From NCBI GenBank assembly GCA_963930655.1, contig OZ005602.1, positions 27,293,840 to 27,357,839 on the forward strand: a DNA stretch of 64,000 bases, in the 5' to 3' direction. This document shows, in pieces, positions 37,001 through 49,259 of the stretch; the first letter of the stretch is position 1, and every line of letters starts with the position of its first letter. This DNA is from Myrica gale (taxonomy: Eukaryota > Streptophyta > Magnoliopsida > Fagales > Myricaceae). The notes under the pieces are model-generated. The model was given only the letters and a program-made list of their open reading frames with translations. It was not told where the DNA came from and did not search any database. The translations under genes and the position numbers were made by a program.

Positions 37001-38868
37001 TTACCGATGCCAATGAAGTATGGTTGCAAGTTTTGCATTTTGTTGATATACATAATTTTTATGGTGTTAGAGCAAGCATCTTTCATATCGAGGGATTGGA
37101 TCTTGAATTTGGTACTTGTGAAGAACATGCGACTGCTAACTGCAGATATGTTTTACGTGGTAGTTGAAGCATTATGAGCCACTGATCCACAGTGCCACTT
37201 GTTTCATCCCCTCTGTAACTTAAATGTGGCTTTTGGTCATGGACTCTTCAATTGCGACTATCTTTAAAATATTCTGCAACACCATCTTTCAATGGCTTTC
37301 TTTGCTTTGATCTGCAGCCCTTTTGGGAGTCAAATCCCAGTGACAGGACCCACAATTGTGTATTGTCTGTGTCTTGGTGTATGACTGGTTGCTGGTTTTG
37401 ATTACATCAAAGGCATGGTCGGCACTCATCTCATTAGTCTGAACTGTGGCAAATACTTTGGCCTAGGAACGCAGTAGAGAGCATAATGGTTGTGAGATAA
37501 TTATGTTGGGAGAAGTGTTGGTTGCCCTTTAATTATTTAATTCCACAAGGATTACCTCAATGAAAAATAACCACAGAATCTCGGGTAATGCTGCCGTATT
37601 ATGAGATCCCCTGTTTTCACCTGCGTATTCATTATGCGGTAGCTTCTCGCTATTCAACAAGATCCTGGGCTTATATGCATATCCTGAAAGTTTGCTTCCA
37701 GGTTGCTGAAGCTCTCTATAAAGTATAATCATATAGTTTCTGCCTTCCAATACATGTGATGCAGAACTGGAGACTTCTTCAAGGGCATAAGCTGCTGTAA
37801 TTAGAACTTTTTAAAGAACCTTAATGGTTCTAAGATAAAGGGGGGGGGGACATTCTAATTATTTCTTAAATATGATAGATTTGGTAGATGAGAGTAGACA
37901 TGGTATATGTGACATTGCAGTATGCAAGGATCAAGCTGGAAAATAGTGGCCTAATTCTCTGATGGTATGACTAGGTGTGCTACCAGTAATGAGCAGACAG
38001 TTAGGAGGTTGGGATCCCTGAATTAAGACAATGAATTTATGTTTGTATTTCTGTGTGCAGTTTCATGTACATGTGGAGATCAATGAACCAGTACCACCAA
38101 GTTCAGAATGACATTGTGCAGCAAGTCCGGGGACTCGTGAACAGGTCAACCAAAGGTGATTCAACCTCTGAATTACACCGGCAGGCAACACGTGACCTTG
38201 AATCAACCGTCTCTGCCTGGCACTCCAGTTTCTGCCGTCTCATAAAGTTTCAAAGGGACTTTATACACACTCTCCATGGCTGGTTCAAGCTGACCCTTTT
38301 ACCAGTTGACAATGACAACATCAACAGCAACAGGGAAACCTCTGAGATATATGTCTTTTTTGATGAGTGGAAGCTTGCCCTTGATCGCGTTCCCGATACA
38401 GTTGCATCTGAAGCTATCAAGAGCTTTATCAACGTTGTTCATGTGATATCTGTGAAACAAAGTGATGAGCTCAAGGTGAAAAAACGTACTGAGACTGCGT
38501 CTAAGGAGCTTGAGAAAAAAGCTTCGTCTCTTAGAAGCATAGAAAAGAAGTTCTACCATTCCTACTCTATGGTAGGTATTGGGCTTCCTGATCCTGGGCC
38601 TGACAATGGGCAGGCATTGGATGCCAGGGACCCGCTTGCTGAGAAGAAATCTGAGCTTGCAGCATGCCAGAGACGGGTGGAAGATGAGATGCTGAGGCAC
38701 TCAAAGGCTGTAGAGGTGACCAGAGCAATGACGCTAAATAATCTACAGACGGGCTTGCCTGGCGTTTTTCAGGCATTAACCAGTTTTTCTGCCTTATTTA
38801 CAGAGGCACTCGAATCAGTGTGCAACCGTTCCTATTCTATTAACCGTTCCTATACCAAAGACGGTTGA
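34010..38868 (+). CDS. DUF630/DUF632 protein (NRG2/REL2-like), N-myristoylated
   Basis: Four exons: 34010-35177, 35347-35531, 36265-36488 and 38061-38868; phases close to 794 residues. The N-terminus [20 protein letters not shown] is the DUF630 block; Gly2 followed by Cys3 predicts N-myristoylation and palmitoylation, hence membrane attachment. Residues 70-220 are Ser/Pro-rich with a KPKPKPKPK run, and 210-280 are acidic (EEEEE runs). DUF632 fills most of the C-terminal half: [91 protein letters not shown] and [12 protein letters not shown]-like sequence, with heptad-like helices. Relatives include the Arabidopsis nitrate regulator NRG2 and rice REL2; the older label bZIP-like is weakly supported. 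Exon 1 is much richer in GC than the flanks. Confidence 0.92.
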
Positions 38869-40163
38869 TTGCTATTTTTCTGCTTGGGTTTCTGAGGAAG
38901 TTTGAAATCTAAAGAGAGGCTGGGTATTCCTTTTTTGTAGTCGGGATCTTATCATTGTTACTATTTGTAGTTTTGGGGTTCTTTCGACCTGTAAATACGA
39001 GGAATTTTGTGATTTTGTCGCCCTTCATGGTGGAAAGGAGAATGTCTCTGTACAGGAAATTTCTGGGATTGTCGAATCCGAGGTTCACAGAATGAATAAA
39101 TTTACGCCTTTTACTCTCTCTATCTCTCTTCCTGCTTCAATGATGTGTGATGATATAAAAAGAAAAAAACTGAGAAAGCTGGGCAGAAAGAAAGAACGTA
39201 GAAAGACGTGGCCTACTCCTGGCACGTTCATTTTTGTAGGAACTAACAAAAACTTTGACTGGCATCTCGATCCCTGCCAGGGACCCAATAATTCATGATT
39301 GATGTAAGCTCAACTTGCCCCGTTGAGGCCGTGTTGCCTGATTGCTTTCCCGTAATTTTCGCTTCTTTTTTTTCTTTTTGTTTTTCTGGTCCTGTTTCTT
39401 TCGGTGAAAAAGGTAACATATAGTTATGAAAATGAGAGGAACAGCTAATACGGCCAAATTTGGGAAAAAGAATTACTCCATGTGAAGGCTGTGAAAAACC
39501 ATTAAAAAACATAGCGTAAACTGTGGTGCATGCCTCCAACTTGATGCTATTTTCCAGTCCATTCACCCTCACAATCTACGCTTCAAAACCAGACCTGAAT
39601 TTTCAACTGCATGACTACTTTGGGAACCTTATACCCACCTTTGAGTTCTTAAGGGTTCATTGTTCTTACCAAATTATAAGTAACATGATTCTTATGGGAA
39701 CAGTTTTGATTTTTTTCAGTAATTAGTGGGTTGTTTAAGATTCTGTAGGGTGTGCTTTGGGGCGATTGCCCGGCAGACAGTTGACTTAATTAGCCCGCAG
39801 CAAGCTAGGATCTGCACTGACATTACTTGAAGCCTTAGCTTGGATCTGATGCTTCTTTCTCGTAATTATAAAATCTGTTCGCTCTTCATATATATGTTCC
39901 TGCCTGACAGGATTAGGTACGTCTGTTTCTTTTGTTAAGCTTTTTTTTCCCTCCGGCCTTTCTTGTTTGCAAGACGAGAAAATTAACAAGCAAGTAATTG
40001 TCTATCCTGCAATAATAGTAGAAAACAAGTTCAAAACTTGTCGGAACATTATGGGTATATGCCCTACTGGTACTGGACAAAAGAGTAATTAGGCTTCGTT
40101 TGTACCCCCACGAGTATTGAGGCCCCATGCATCAAATCCCAAAGTGAAAAAGATCTTTAGAGT
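38869..40163. other. 3' UTR of DUF630/DUF632 gene and intergenic DNA
   Basis: The first 250 bp are the likely 3' UTR (a plus-strand aataaa lies near 39095). The rest has no supportable gene; open frames are short and without domains. Confidence 0.4.
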
Positions 40164-40606
40164 ACTGCTACGGAGAACGGATTCCCTCCCAAGGGAATCC
40201 GTGTTAGAAATAAAAAAAAAAAATTAACTTTAGATAAATGAGACACCCAATGAAAAAACTCAATTGGATTTGTTTACATCCCATTTATGAAAATTAAGTT
40301 ACAAAAGGAGGCTTACATTTATAAGTCTAAACACACACACACCCTACATTGTTAAGCAATGTGGGACTACTCATATTTCAACAATCCGTCCGAAGCATCT
40401 AAGGGATGGCTGGAACCTCATGTTCCAGCCATCCAACGGTCAAGAATCCGAGACGTGTGGGTCTCGCGCGAGACCCACACCTGCCCAAGCAGCCTCTGCT
40501 CGGGCATTCCTGACCGTTGGATGGCTGGAACATGAGGTTCCAGCCATCCCTTCGGTGCTTCGGACGGATTCCCCTTCTGAGGGAATCTGTTTCCCTATGC
40601 TATGGA
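40164..40606. mobile_element. Multi-hairpin foldback MITE-like element
   Basis: Outer ends actgctacggag and ctatgctatgg are loose inverted repeats. Inside are terminal hairpins at 40177-40202 (acggattccct arms) and 40564-40590, then a long inverted repeat with arms 40383-40446 and 40502-40570 that differ at only a few positions. Each arm holds its own palindrome (ggatggctggaac ... gttccagccatcc). The centre holds a perfect 26-bp palindrome at 40455-40480 and a further short hairpin at 40483-40505. Positions 40203-40382 between the left terminal hairpin and the main arm are plain AT-rich sequence. No target duplication was identified. Confidence 0.65.
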
Positions 40607-43600
40607 GGTGGGTTGGGGGTGGAAGATGCACGATGGATGCTTCAGTGTTTGCTTGCCCTTGAATAACTTTGGAAAGGGTTACTACCCAGAAATCTTCTTA
40701 AGGAAAAAAGTTTACTCGAAAGATTAAATTTGGAAAAGTGTAAACCACCGTTAAAAATAAAACGGTTTGTAAATAAGGAAGATATGATTTTGTCTGTCAC
40801 AATCCAGTCACACCAAAAGGTGGTAGCTTTCAGAAAACCTATCTTCTGCTTGACAAGCGAATGAATAGTTCATGATGAGGACGCATCGTTACAACTGCAC
40901 GATAAGATGCAGCTTCCACATGCATGCAACAATTCGTGTAGAGTGGAGAAGGGGACCAACTAAAAGAAAGAAAAAGAAAGCTCCATACTCTGGCCTCTAT
41001 ATTATTTCTAGTCATTCAATTTCCAGCAGCTTCGCCATCATTAAATCTGAAGAAAAACGACGTACATATAATAATATTGCACCCGACAGTGATGTTCGTC
41101 GTTTTACCAGTTGGACTTTGGAGCAAAATGCTGGTTCTCCTGACAACCGCAAACTCTACGCTAAATGGATGCTTAGTGAAGGTTCTTTGGGGACCTGGCG
41201 AAGGCAGGGTGGCTGCACTGGCTGGGGCCTAAATGGTTGAGTCAGTAGAGTGGTCATTGGTCACGGGCTTTGGAAGACCAATATTTCGCAGGCTACGAGT
41301 GTACCTGCGGACGTATGGGCTCTCAGGTAGAATTGTTTCGTCACGTCCTTTAATTTGCAGGTCTCTGAAAGGGAGAACTTGGCAGCCGATTCCAAAGGTC
41401 TAAAAAACTTAAGGTTAAAAGACTATATTAATTAAAGAAGCCTATTAAATTTTCTTGATAGAAGGAGCATTAACTTCTCAAATTTAAAAGGTCTTAATTA
41501 AAAAATTTTCTTTAATTATATATTTTAAAAAAATTTAATTTCAAGGCTTCAAAAACTTAAAGTTAAAGAGACCTATTAAACCTTCTTGATTGGAAGAGCA
41601 TTAACTTATCACTTTTTTGTGGTATTTATAGTCTCCGTTTAACCCTATAAAATCCCATTATTTAAATATTTGATACAATTTAAAAGAAACCATATAAAAT
41701 CTCAGTCAATTAATTCAATTTATTTAATAAAAATTCCTATAAAATATCCTTAGAAATTAGCTTTTCATATCATATTAACATTTTTTTAGAGTGTACACTA
41801 TTTTATTTAATTTTTTATAGCCCTTTAAGCCTTAATTAATGACTAAAAATATCTATTAAGTACCAAAAATACCTAAAAAATATATCTCAACTATTCCATT
41901 ATTTATTCTTATAATTTATCGGTGTTTCTTAACTCTTATCTTTGGTATCAAGAGCACTTATTACTAAAGGTACTATTATTATAAATTTTTTACTTTAATT
42001 TTATTTTAGGTTGTATTTGTTTTAGTTATTATTATTTGTAATCTTATTTGAAGTTTTTGTTTGCTTTTATTTTAATTTTATTATTCTGTTTTATAATAAT
42101 TTATTATAACTCAAGAAAGATTAAATTGATTAGAAATATTATAAATTGAAAATAATATATAACAATTTGATAAGTAATTTTACCTCTAAAAAATTAAAAA
42201 ATACATTTTAACTAAATTTTATTTTTTAAATATATTATTTTATAAATCTACATTTTAAAATTTCGCCTACACACTCAATTATCTTAGAGCCGCCATGATA
42301 GAGAGACCAATTTCGAAATAGTTGGTCGTTTTATTTTCTTCCTCTCGCCCGACGAGTAAGGGTAGCTCAAAAAGATGGCCCTGTCTGGTGGACCCCAATC
42401 TTTTTTTTTTTAGTTTTTAGTTTTAGATTTTTTAAAAATGTTAAAAATTTATTTATTTGTTTATTTTAATGACACCGAAAACTCTTAAGGGAGTTGCGTT
42501 TGGTGACCTAATTCATTAACGGTCAAATCTAAGTTATTAAAAAGATATTTTTTTTTTGTAACCATGTGAGTTTTCTAAAATCGGGCTTGATGATGTTAAG
42601 AATCACCACAATGTTCGGAAGCCAAGTGAACTTGCAAGAATCACCGAGAGAGGGTGACCTCAAGTCAAGAGACTCCGACGGCCAAGATAGATAAGGAGCA
42701 GAGATTTTAGATAATGGAATTAAACATCTGTCTAATGAGGAGAATACCTAAATGTTTATACATGTATCAGTGTCGTAGTCCTGTTAAAAGACTACCTCTT
42801 AAGGTAGTAGAGTTGTGTTAGGAGAGTACCCCGATCGTTCGAATTGTCATTAATCATTAAGGATCCTATCAGGGCTAAAACCTAATTAGTGAAAATATAT
42901 TTTCCTCCAAAATAACTACCAAATAATATCATTACAGGACAAAATGAAGATTCGTTCAGAGGAATTCAACATGAACATTAATCACTTTCTTGTACTTAAT
43001 GTGAAGGAACACACAGGAACTACCTTTTCCTGATTTGACCCCTAATTTTCCCGACTTAACAGATGAAGAAGTGCAATTGTTTCTCTTGTAATAGGTAACA
43101 ACATTGGGACATCACTTATTTCCATTGGACATAAACATGGAAGACAACCTTGCATGTCAATATCTTAACCTTCCTGGCAATCCATGATTCGAATATTCCA
43201 TCCTTTCAAAAATGTCGTGGGGAAAATTGGACTTTTGTAAACAAAAGCTCCCCAAAATCAAAGCCTGTGGAGGTGTATGCATAAGATGCAGGTTATGTGT
43301 CATGCAGACAATGCACCATGTTAAACTTCCGGATATTGCTTGAATATAAGCCCCAAAATATGCTATGAATTGCAACTGTTGATATTAATTCCAATAACTA
43401 ATCAGAAAACAAACACTACGTCTAGTAAGAAAAATACTTTTCTACAGAAAACTACTAGATGTTGAATCATCCAAATCGATTTGATGCCAGGCCATGGTAA
43501 AACCCAACAGGTGGAATCCACATACTCGTTGAATGTGTAAGAGTATCTCAATCTTCCAATTGGATCGGTGAATTTCCCGTCAGATCAGCCAAGCTAAAGT

Positions 43601-43696
43601 TCACTAGCAGTAGCAGAAGACAGTAATGCAGGAAACCTTTGTTGGGTTCCCTGATGAACCTATAACACCATAGCATGACTATCCTGTCCGTACTAG
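40607..43696. other. AT-rich intergenic region
   Basis: No gene is supported. A duplicated segment lies at 41402-41612. Positions 42560-42860 are moderately GC-rich and look like part of an unclassified repeat. The 122-codon frame at 40872-41240 has no domain. The part close to 43696 is the 3' flank or 3' UTR of the kinase gene. Confidence 0.4.
41402..41612. repeat. Direct repeat, aaaaacttaa(g/a)gttaaa units
   Basis: Two copies of aaaaacttaa(g/a)gttaaa followed by cctattaaa, cttgat and gcattaactt occur at about 41402 and 41550. The first copy is longer. Confidence 0.65.
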
Positions 43697-46600
43697 CTAA
43701 AAGAACTCGAAGTCCAGATACTTACCCCCGGCCTTTATATCCGTCCCTACCATCCTTTTACTGCTGCTACCAACCCCAAGCGTGTCGACTGCTCCAAACT
43801 TCACAGGAAGCTCTGTCTCCACTGGTCTTGGCACTTCTGGTGGTGTGCTGCATCGTATTAGCGCCCAATTTACACCCTCAAAGAAGGGATGCTGCTTGAT
43901 CTCAGTTGCACCTCTCTTGACCCCCAGCCGGTGTTGTGGCTCCTTAACCAGCAAGCCCCGGATGAGATCCCGACTTGCATAACTGGTTGCTGGTGAGTCT
44001 GGAATTTTCAACTGTTGCCCCACCACATTAAACAGTGTGGCACGGTTTCCTGAGCCTTTGAACGGGGTTTTACCATACAGTAATTCATGCAAGAAAATGC
44101 CAAATGTCCACCAATCAACTGCACTGCCATGGCCTTCTCCTTTGATAATTTCTGGGGCTAAGTACTCGTGGGTTCCAACGAAAGACATAGATCGGGCTGC
44201 AGTAGGCTCGGCAACAAGCTCTGGAAGTGTCCTGGCAAACAACCCAGTCTCAGCAAAAGGTCTTCGGGCCTTTTTCTTGCTTTTTTGAGGGAATATCCTT
44301 GGAATAAAACAGGCAGGCTGGATGCATACTGAAGAAGGCTCTATACAGGCAGGTTGGACGCAAAATGCACCACCAGCTGCTCGTTTTGAAGGATCAGAAT
44401 CAAATGATGAGGTTTTTATCAGGGTTGGTGAAACAGCACATCTTAGGGAAAGGTCAAAGTCTGAAAGCATTATGTGGCCATCATCACGAACCAGCACATT
44501 TTCAGGTTTTAAGTCCCTGTAGACAACTCCAAGCATATGAAGATACTCAAGGGCCAAGAGAACCTCTGCAGCATAAAATCTGCATACATCAGGAAAGACA
44601 ATGATTATGTTCCTATCAACCATAAAAGTACTGTGCAAGTGAAAAGCACTGGCCTAGGTGTGACAATAACACAGCACTGTTGGGTTGCTGTAAACAAAAA
44701 GCAAATGAGAGCAACAACTCAAACATGATATACATCTCTAAGTGAAAGTTGAGCAGGAGTCTCAAACTTGACAGCCCCTCCAGCATTTGATCCTCGAGAC
44801 AGTCTCTAAGGTTGAAATTGAGTAACAACCAATAATCCTAAATGCATAAGAACAAGGAAAGGTGGACACATATTGATCAATAAAAATTTATATGCTTAAC
44901 TAGCTGAACTACGACTTCCTATTACATATTAAAGGTATTACAAGACTTCAGAGTTCTGTTTCCATCTCTTGATAGGAGCTTAAACAACAAGTAGAGCATT
45001 TCGAAAGCATACAGAAGAGGCATCAAGTGGACTAGAATATCTGGACTTCTAAAGAAGTCTTGTTTCAGTGTTGAAGATGATAAAACTCCACACTATTCAT
45101 CAAGTACAGAGGAGTAGCCTATTATATCAAGCATGAAGCAAGATCATCAATGCCTGTAGAAGGAAAAAGTGGAGACTAACAAGATTTATCATCCAACAAA
45201 ATGAAAACACAGGGCCATCAATCAAGATAGACAGGAACTAGGAAGTAAGGAAGCCACCAAAATAGTGTAGCCCCACTTTATTTCCTTCCACAGTGCACGT
45301 CTCCAAATTATAGCACCAGAAACATCAGAAAAGAAATATAGGAGAAATTAGCCAGCTTATTTTAATGACATTCCTTCATTGATTTCCATATGTCCATGGC
45401 AACATCCTTTTTCACAAGTTTGTCGCATCTGCAGCCATAGTAGCTATACTAGAAGATCGCAACTTCACTTAATTGCAGAGGCAGAGTGCAAGTACAAAGC
45501 TCAGTAAGCAAACCAAACTAAGATGGACAGATGATGACAGATAAGGAAACAAAGTCAAGTAAGAGAGGCCAGGCTTCATGTCAAAATAAATAAATAAATG
45601 CTCTAGACAACTGAAAGAAAGTCTCTGCATAATCAAACCTACCGTGCGGCATATTCAGAGAAATGTTTCCCAGGTTGTCGTTGCCTCAAAGTGTGCAGAT
45701 CACCCCCAGGACAATATTCCATGACCAAACAGGAGAATCTGTCTGTCTCAAAATGTGTATATAAAGTTGGAAGAAACGGATGATCCAGCAGCTGCAAAAT
45801 CTCCCTTTCTGTCTGAGCCCTGGTCAATTTCTTCCTGCTCCCGAGGGATGCCTTGTCCATTACTTTCATTGCAAATTTACAACGAGTCCCACTCAGCTCT
45901 GACAGATACACACTGCCAATGTCTCCACAACCAAGCCGCTTGAGCAATCTAAAATGACTCATGCCCATAATTCCGTCCCTTGTTCGGATGGCAAGAATAG
46001 CCTTCCACCTAGGATCATTTCCTTTGTGAGGCTTATTAGCACTGCCAGTTAAATTGCTCCAATTACTATCATCACTAAGGCCACTACTATCACTTGCTCT
46101 GCTAACACTAGTTTTTGCACTCTCAAGCGAATCACCTCTGACACTTCCTTTTGTGCTCTCACAGTTCCTCTCCACACTAAGCATTCCATCACTTGTGATA
46201 GCATCACTTCGACATGTACTCGGACAACTATTGACAACACTCATAGCTGTCACAACACCAGTACTATCAATGCTACTATGTGGACTTACATTGCCACTTG
46301 GAGGCAAAGAAGCATCCCAAACACATTCCCTCTCCTCAGAGTCAGGGGGAAGGAGAGAGGTTTCTATATTTTGTGATGCACGAGGAATTGAAAATGGTGG
46401 AGACAAGGCATCCACATCATTTGGTTCTTCAACCAAACTTTCAGCCGGTGAAACAACAGATGGGCTTGGTTTCTTAGGCGGAACCCTGATTGAAAGATCT
46501 TCCAGAAAAGGACCCTTCATAGACAAGCTCTTCATTAAGCATCCAGCCTCAGGTTTGTTTTGACCTAAAGATACGTAAACTGTTTTCATTAGATCTGTAT

Positions 46601-47084
46601 CAACAGGCTCAGGGGGATGACTGGCCCCAGAAAAAGATCTAAGACCACCTTCTTCAAATGAATTTTCACTTCCCTTAATAGAAACATCTAGCATAAGTTC
46701 TTCGTTCTTAGGTAAAGAAGCTTTTCCCTTCCATGTTCTTACCGGTGCAGGTGAGTACGAGTCATTAGAATCTCTCAGATCAGATCTGCCCACGTCTTCT
46801 CTAACCAAAACCATATGCACATTTGGTATCTGACCCATGTCTTTTACTGAAGCCATACGTGCATTCAATAACTGACCCGGCTCTCTTACAGAGACTGTAA
46901 GTGAATTTGATACCTCTTGCATATTCGACCGCTGAATTACCTCGCGTACATTTGATTGCTGAAACACCTCGCACGCATTTGACAGCTGACGAAATTCTCT
47001 TACGGAGCTCATATGGGCATTTGCAACCCCAATGGCAACCGCCACCTTCCCGCCAAGTGCCTTCGATTCTGGACCCCTCTCCAT
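43697..47084 (-). CDS. AGC-VIII protein kinase (D6PK/AGC1-3-like)
   Basis: Two coding exons, 45643-47084 and 43697-44579, giving 774 residues. The start is ATG at 47084 ([13 protein letters not shown]); an in-frame GTG further upstream lies inside a likely acceptor (atgtgcag), so it is 5' UTR. The kinase domain starts near residue 378 ([17 protein letters not shown]) with Lys of FAMKVMDK at about 407, catalytic YRDLKPEN at about 501-508, and DFD (about 521-523) in place of DFG, the mark of plant AGC-VIII kinases. A roughly 80-residue insertion separates DFD from the activation loop [15 protein letters not shown]. The C-terminus YLDFEFF is a PDK1-docking (PIF-like) motif. The intron falls after SEYAAR. 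N-terminal 380 residues are Ser-rich with short repeats. D6PK relatives phosphorylate PIN auxin carriers at the plasma membrane; that role is inferred here. Confidence 0.93.
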
Positions 47085-47133
47085 GTCCTTAAACCATGTA
47101 TCATTACATTGAAATCTCTCAGTCGAATAACTC

Positions 47134-48133
47134 TGCACATAAGAATGAGATGTAGTTCAGTTTTTGCGCTTTCTTCTTCACCTAGATCTTACTGGACAGT
47201 TCATTCCAAAGACTATCCATGAATATAAACGTCCTTCCTAATCAACGAAATACCTGCTCCTCCAAGTTCTTTAATTCTAGCCTATGCAAGCATTTTATTT
47301 ACCGGCTTAGTCGACTAAAAGCACAGATATCATCAACAAATACACAGATAAAGGAAGTCCAATAGGCGCAGACAAGAAAATACATTGCCTAAACCTCCTT
47401 TTGGTTGCCAAGAAAGCCTTTCAGTAGATAACAAACCAAAATCCTTCTATGTTAAATTAGTTTCATAAATCACTGCCTGAAACTGCAAGGTATAGTAGCA
47501 CAACAAAGCATGAAGATAAAAAAAAATCTTTGAAAAAGCATCAATTGGACAACGAAGAGCAAGAAATTATGGAAGATGATCAGCTTTTCGGTGCATAAAA
47601 CATCACTAACCCTTCACTTTGAGAGACTTGAACTGCAAAAATACTCGAGCAGAAAACCCCAGTATGCAAATTGATAACATATCCAAAACCCACGCTGACC
47701 CTTTACATTGAGCAGAAAACCCAAAATAGAAGAATCTCAGGGAGCCCACCAGATCAACAACTAAAACAACATGAAGGCTAATCGAGTCCCTACTTCCACG
47801 CACAATCAGCTGTATTACAGAAATGATGCACTCAAACATACAAAAGCACAGGTAACCGAACCCAAACAAAAAACGAAGCACTCACCAGCTGGGGAAAGCA
47901 CAAACTGCCAAATACCTTATTTTTCACTCATTCATTAGAACACATTTACCATAAAATCCCTTCGTTTCACGCCAAACCTCCCAAAACTTACAACAAAACA
48001 ATAAAACAAGAGGCAGAATAAGTCAGACAAGGAATCTGCAATTCAAAAAGAGAGAAACAGAGAGATCTCGAAGTCCCAGAAAAGCAAAAGAAAGGAATCA
48101 AACTAAACATTTCCAAAGCAGCGAGAACCCACC
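47134..48133 (-). other. Probable 5' UTR intron of the AGC kinase gene
   Basis: On the minus strand, a donor aacgactg|gtgggttctc at 48131-48132 and an acceptor ttatgtgcag|ag near 47133 bracket about 1 kb without a coding exon. The acceptor is 50 nt before the start codon. Inferred from splice signals only. Confidence 0.5.
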
Positions 48134-48342
48134 AGTCGTTAAAAGACGAAGAATTGGAATCCGAACGCACAAGTGACAACCCAATAAAAGAACAACACTA
48201 ATTTAGGTTTCTCCGTCTTCTTGGTCTTCTGTACTCTGTAACTAAAATCTCTCCCTCCCTCTCTGCTCCGCGTCTCCAACTTTTTTTTTCTCCAACTTAA
48301 AACGCTGAAAATTAGCAACAAAACAGTTTTTTTGCAGCTCAA

Positions 48343-48370
48343 CTCTGCTCTGCTCTGCTCTGCTCTGCTC
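48343..48370. repeat. Pentanucleotide (CTCTG)n microsatellite in kinase 5' UTR
   Basis: Five to six units of ctctg, lying in the presumed first untranslated exon of the AGC kinase gene. Confidence 0.85.
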
Positions 48371-48462
48371 GAGCTCTCTTTAATCACTGTCTCTCTTTCT
48401 CTTTCCAAGTGAAATTCTCTCTCTCTAGTCTCTAGAGTAAGGTGTAGGCGTGGCTCTGCCGA

Positions 48463-48472
48463 CTATTATAAA
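48463..48472 (-). promoter_or_regulatory. TATA box of AGC kinase gene
   Basis: On the minus strand this reads ctttataata, about 35-40 bp upstream of a pyrimidine-rich stretch (48415-48430) that is the likely transcription start region. Confidence 0.5.
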
Positions 48473-49259
48473 GCGCTTTTGTTGGTGGCGGTTTTTAATG
48501 TTATTGTTATGGTTTTCATTCAGCTTTTGCTTTTATTGGCAGGACTAGTACTACTACTACTTTTGCAGCGAGTCATGTGCAACAGTATGTGAAAGAGAGA
48601 GAAGAGAGATGGAGATCAGGGTCAGAGGTGGAAGATAGTTTTTTCTTTTTCTTTCTTCTTATTTTTTTGCTTGTTTTTCTTGTCTTTTAGTGCTGTGGGG
48701 TCCAATTGGTGGGAGCGGGTGGGCCCAGCGGCGGGACCAGCAGTGTTTCTTATTTAAGCTACACTTCTTTTCGAGGGATGTGTGTGTGATGGATTGATGT
48801 GTCGATTTGATGAACCGTTTTCCCGGACCGGGGTTCGGATTTTCACTTTTGGTGTCAGTCGCTACGCGCGGTAAGGGCGCTTGTATTTACCATCTGTCCA
48901 TTTGCTCCTTTTGATAAGAGGCCGTTTTTTTTTCTCCATCCATCCACAATTATATTCTTCAAAATATTTCGTTATAATAAAAAATAATTATCTAAGAATT
49001 TGAGAGATCAATTTTATCGCCTTCTTTATGGCCTTCGTGAAATTTAAATGCTACATTTCAATTTTTTATCCCAAATAATTGTTTATCTTAACTAACCTAT
49101 AAAAATTGAAAATCCTTCGATATTCAAATTAAACATTTATTAGGTTAAAAGAAAATTTTTATATCTCAATAATTAAAAAGGAGTAGTTTCTAGATCTGAG
49201 TTCTTTTTATGTTACGGGAATAGCACCTTTGTCTATAATTATTTGGAGTTAATATATTG
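48473..49259. other. Upstream flank of the kinase gene
   Basis: Promoter-proximal and intergenic DNA; no gene seen. It becomes strongly AT-rich after about 48900. Confidence 0.4.

Noticed and set aside
40872-41240. 122-codon plus frame
   Set aside because: No domain, no neighbouring exons and no promoter signal.
46054-46563. 169-codon plus frame opposite the kinase exon
   Set aside because: Antisense to the well-supported AGC kinase coding exon.
47085-47138. Upstream extension of the kinase coding region
   Set aside because: Its first codon is GTG, not ATG, and the sequence overlaps a likely splice acceptor; the ATG at 47084 is the better start.
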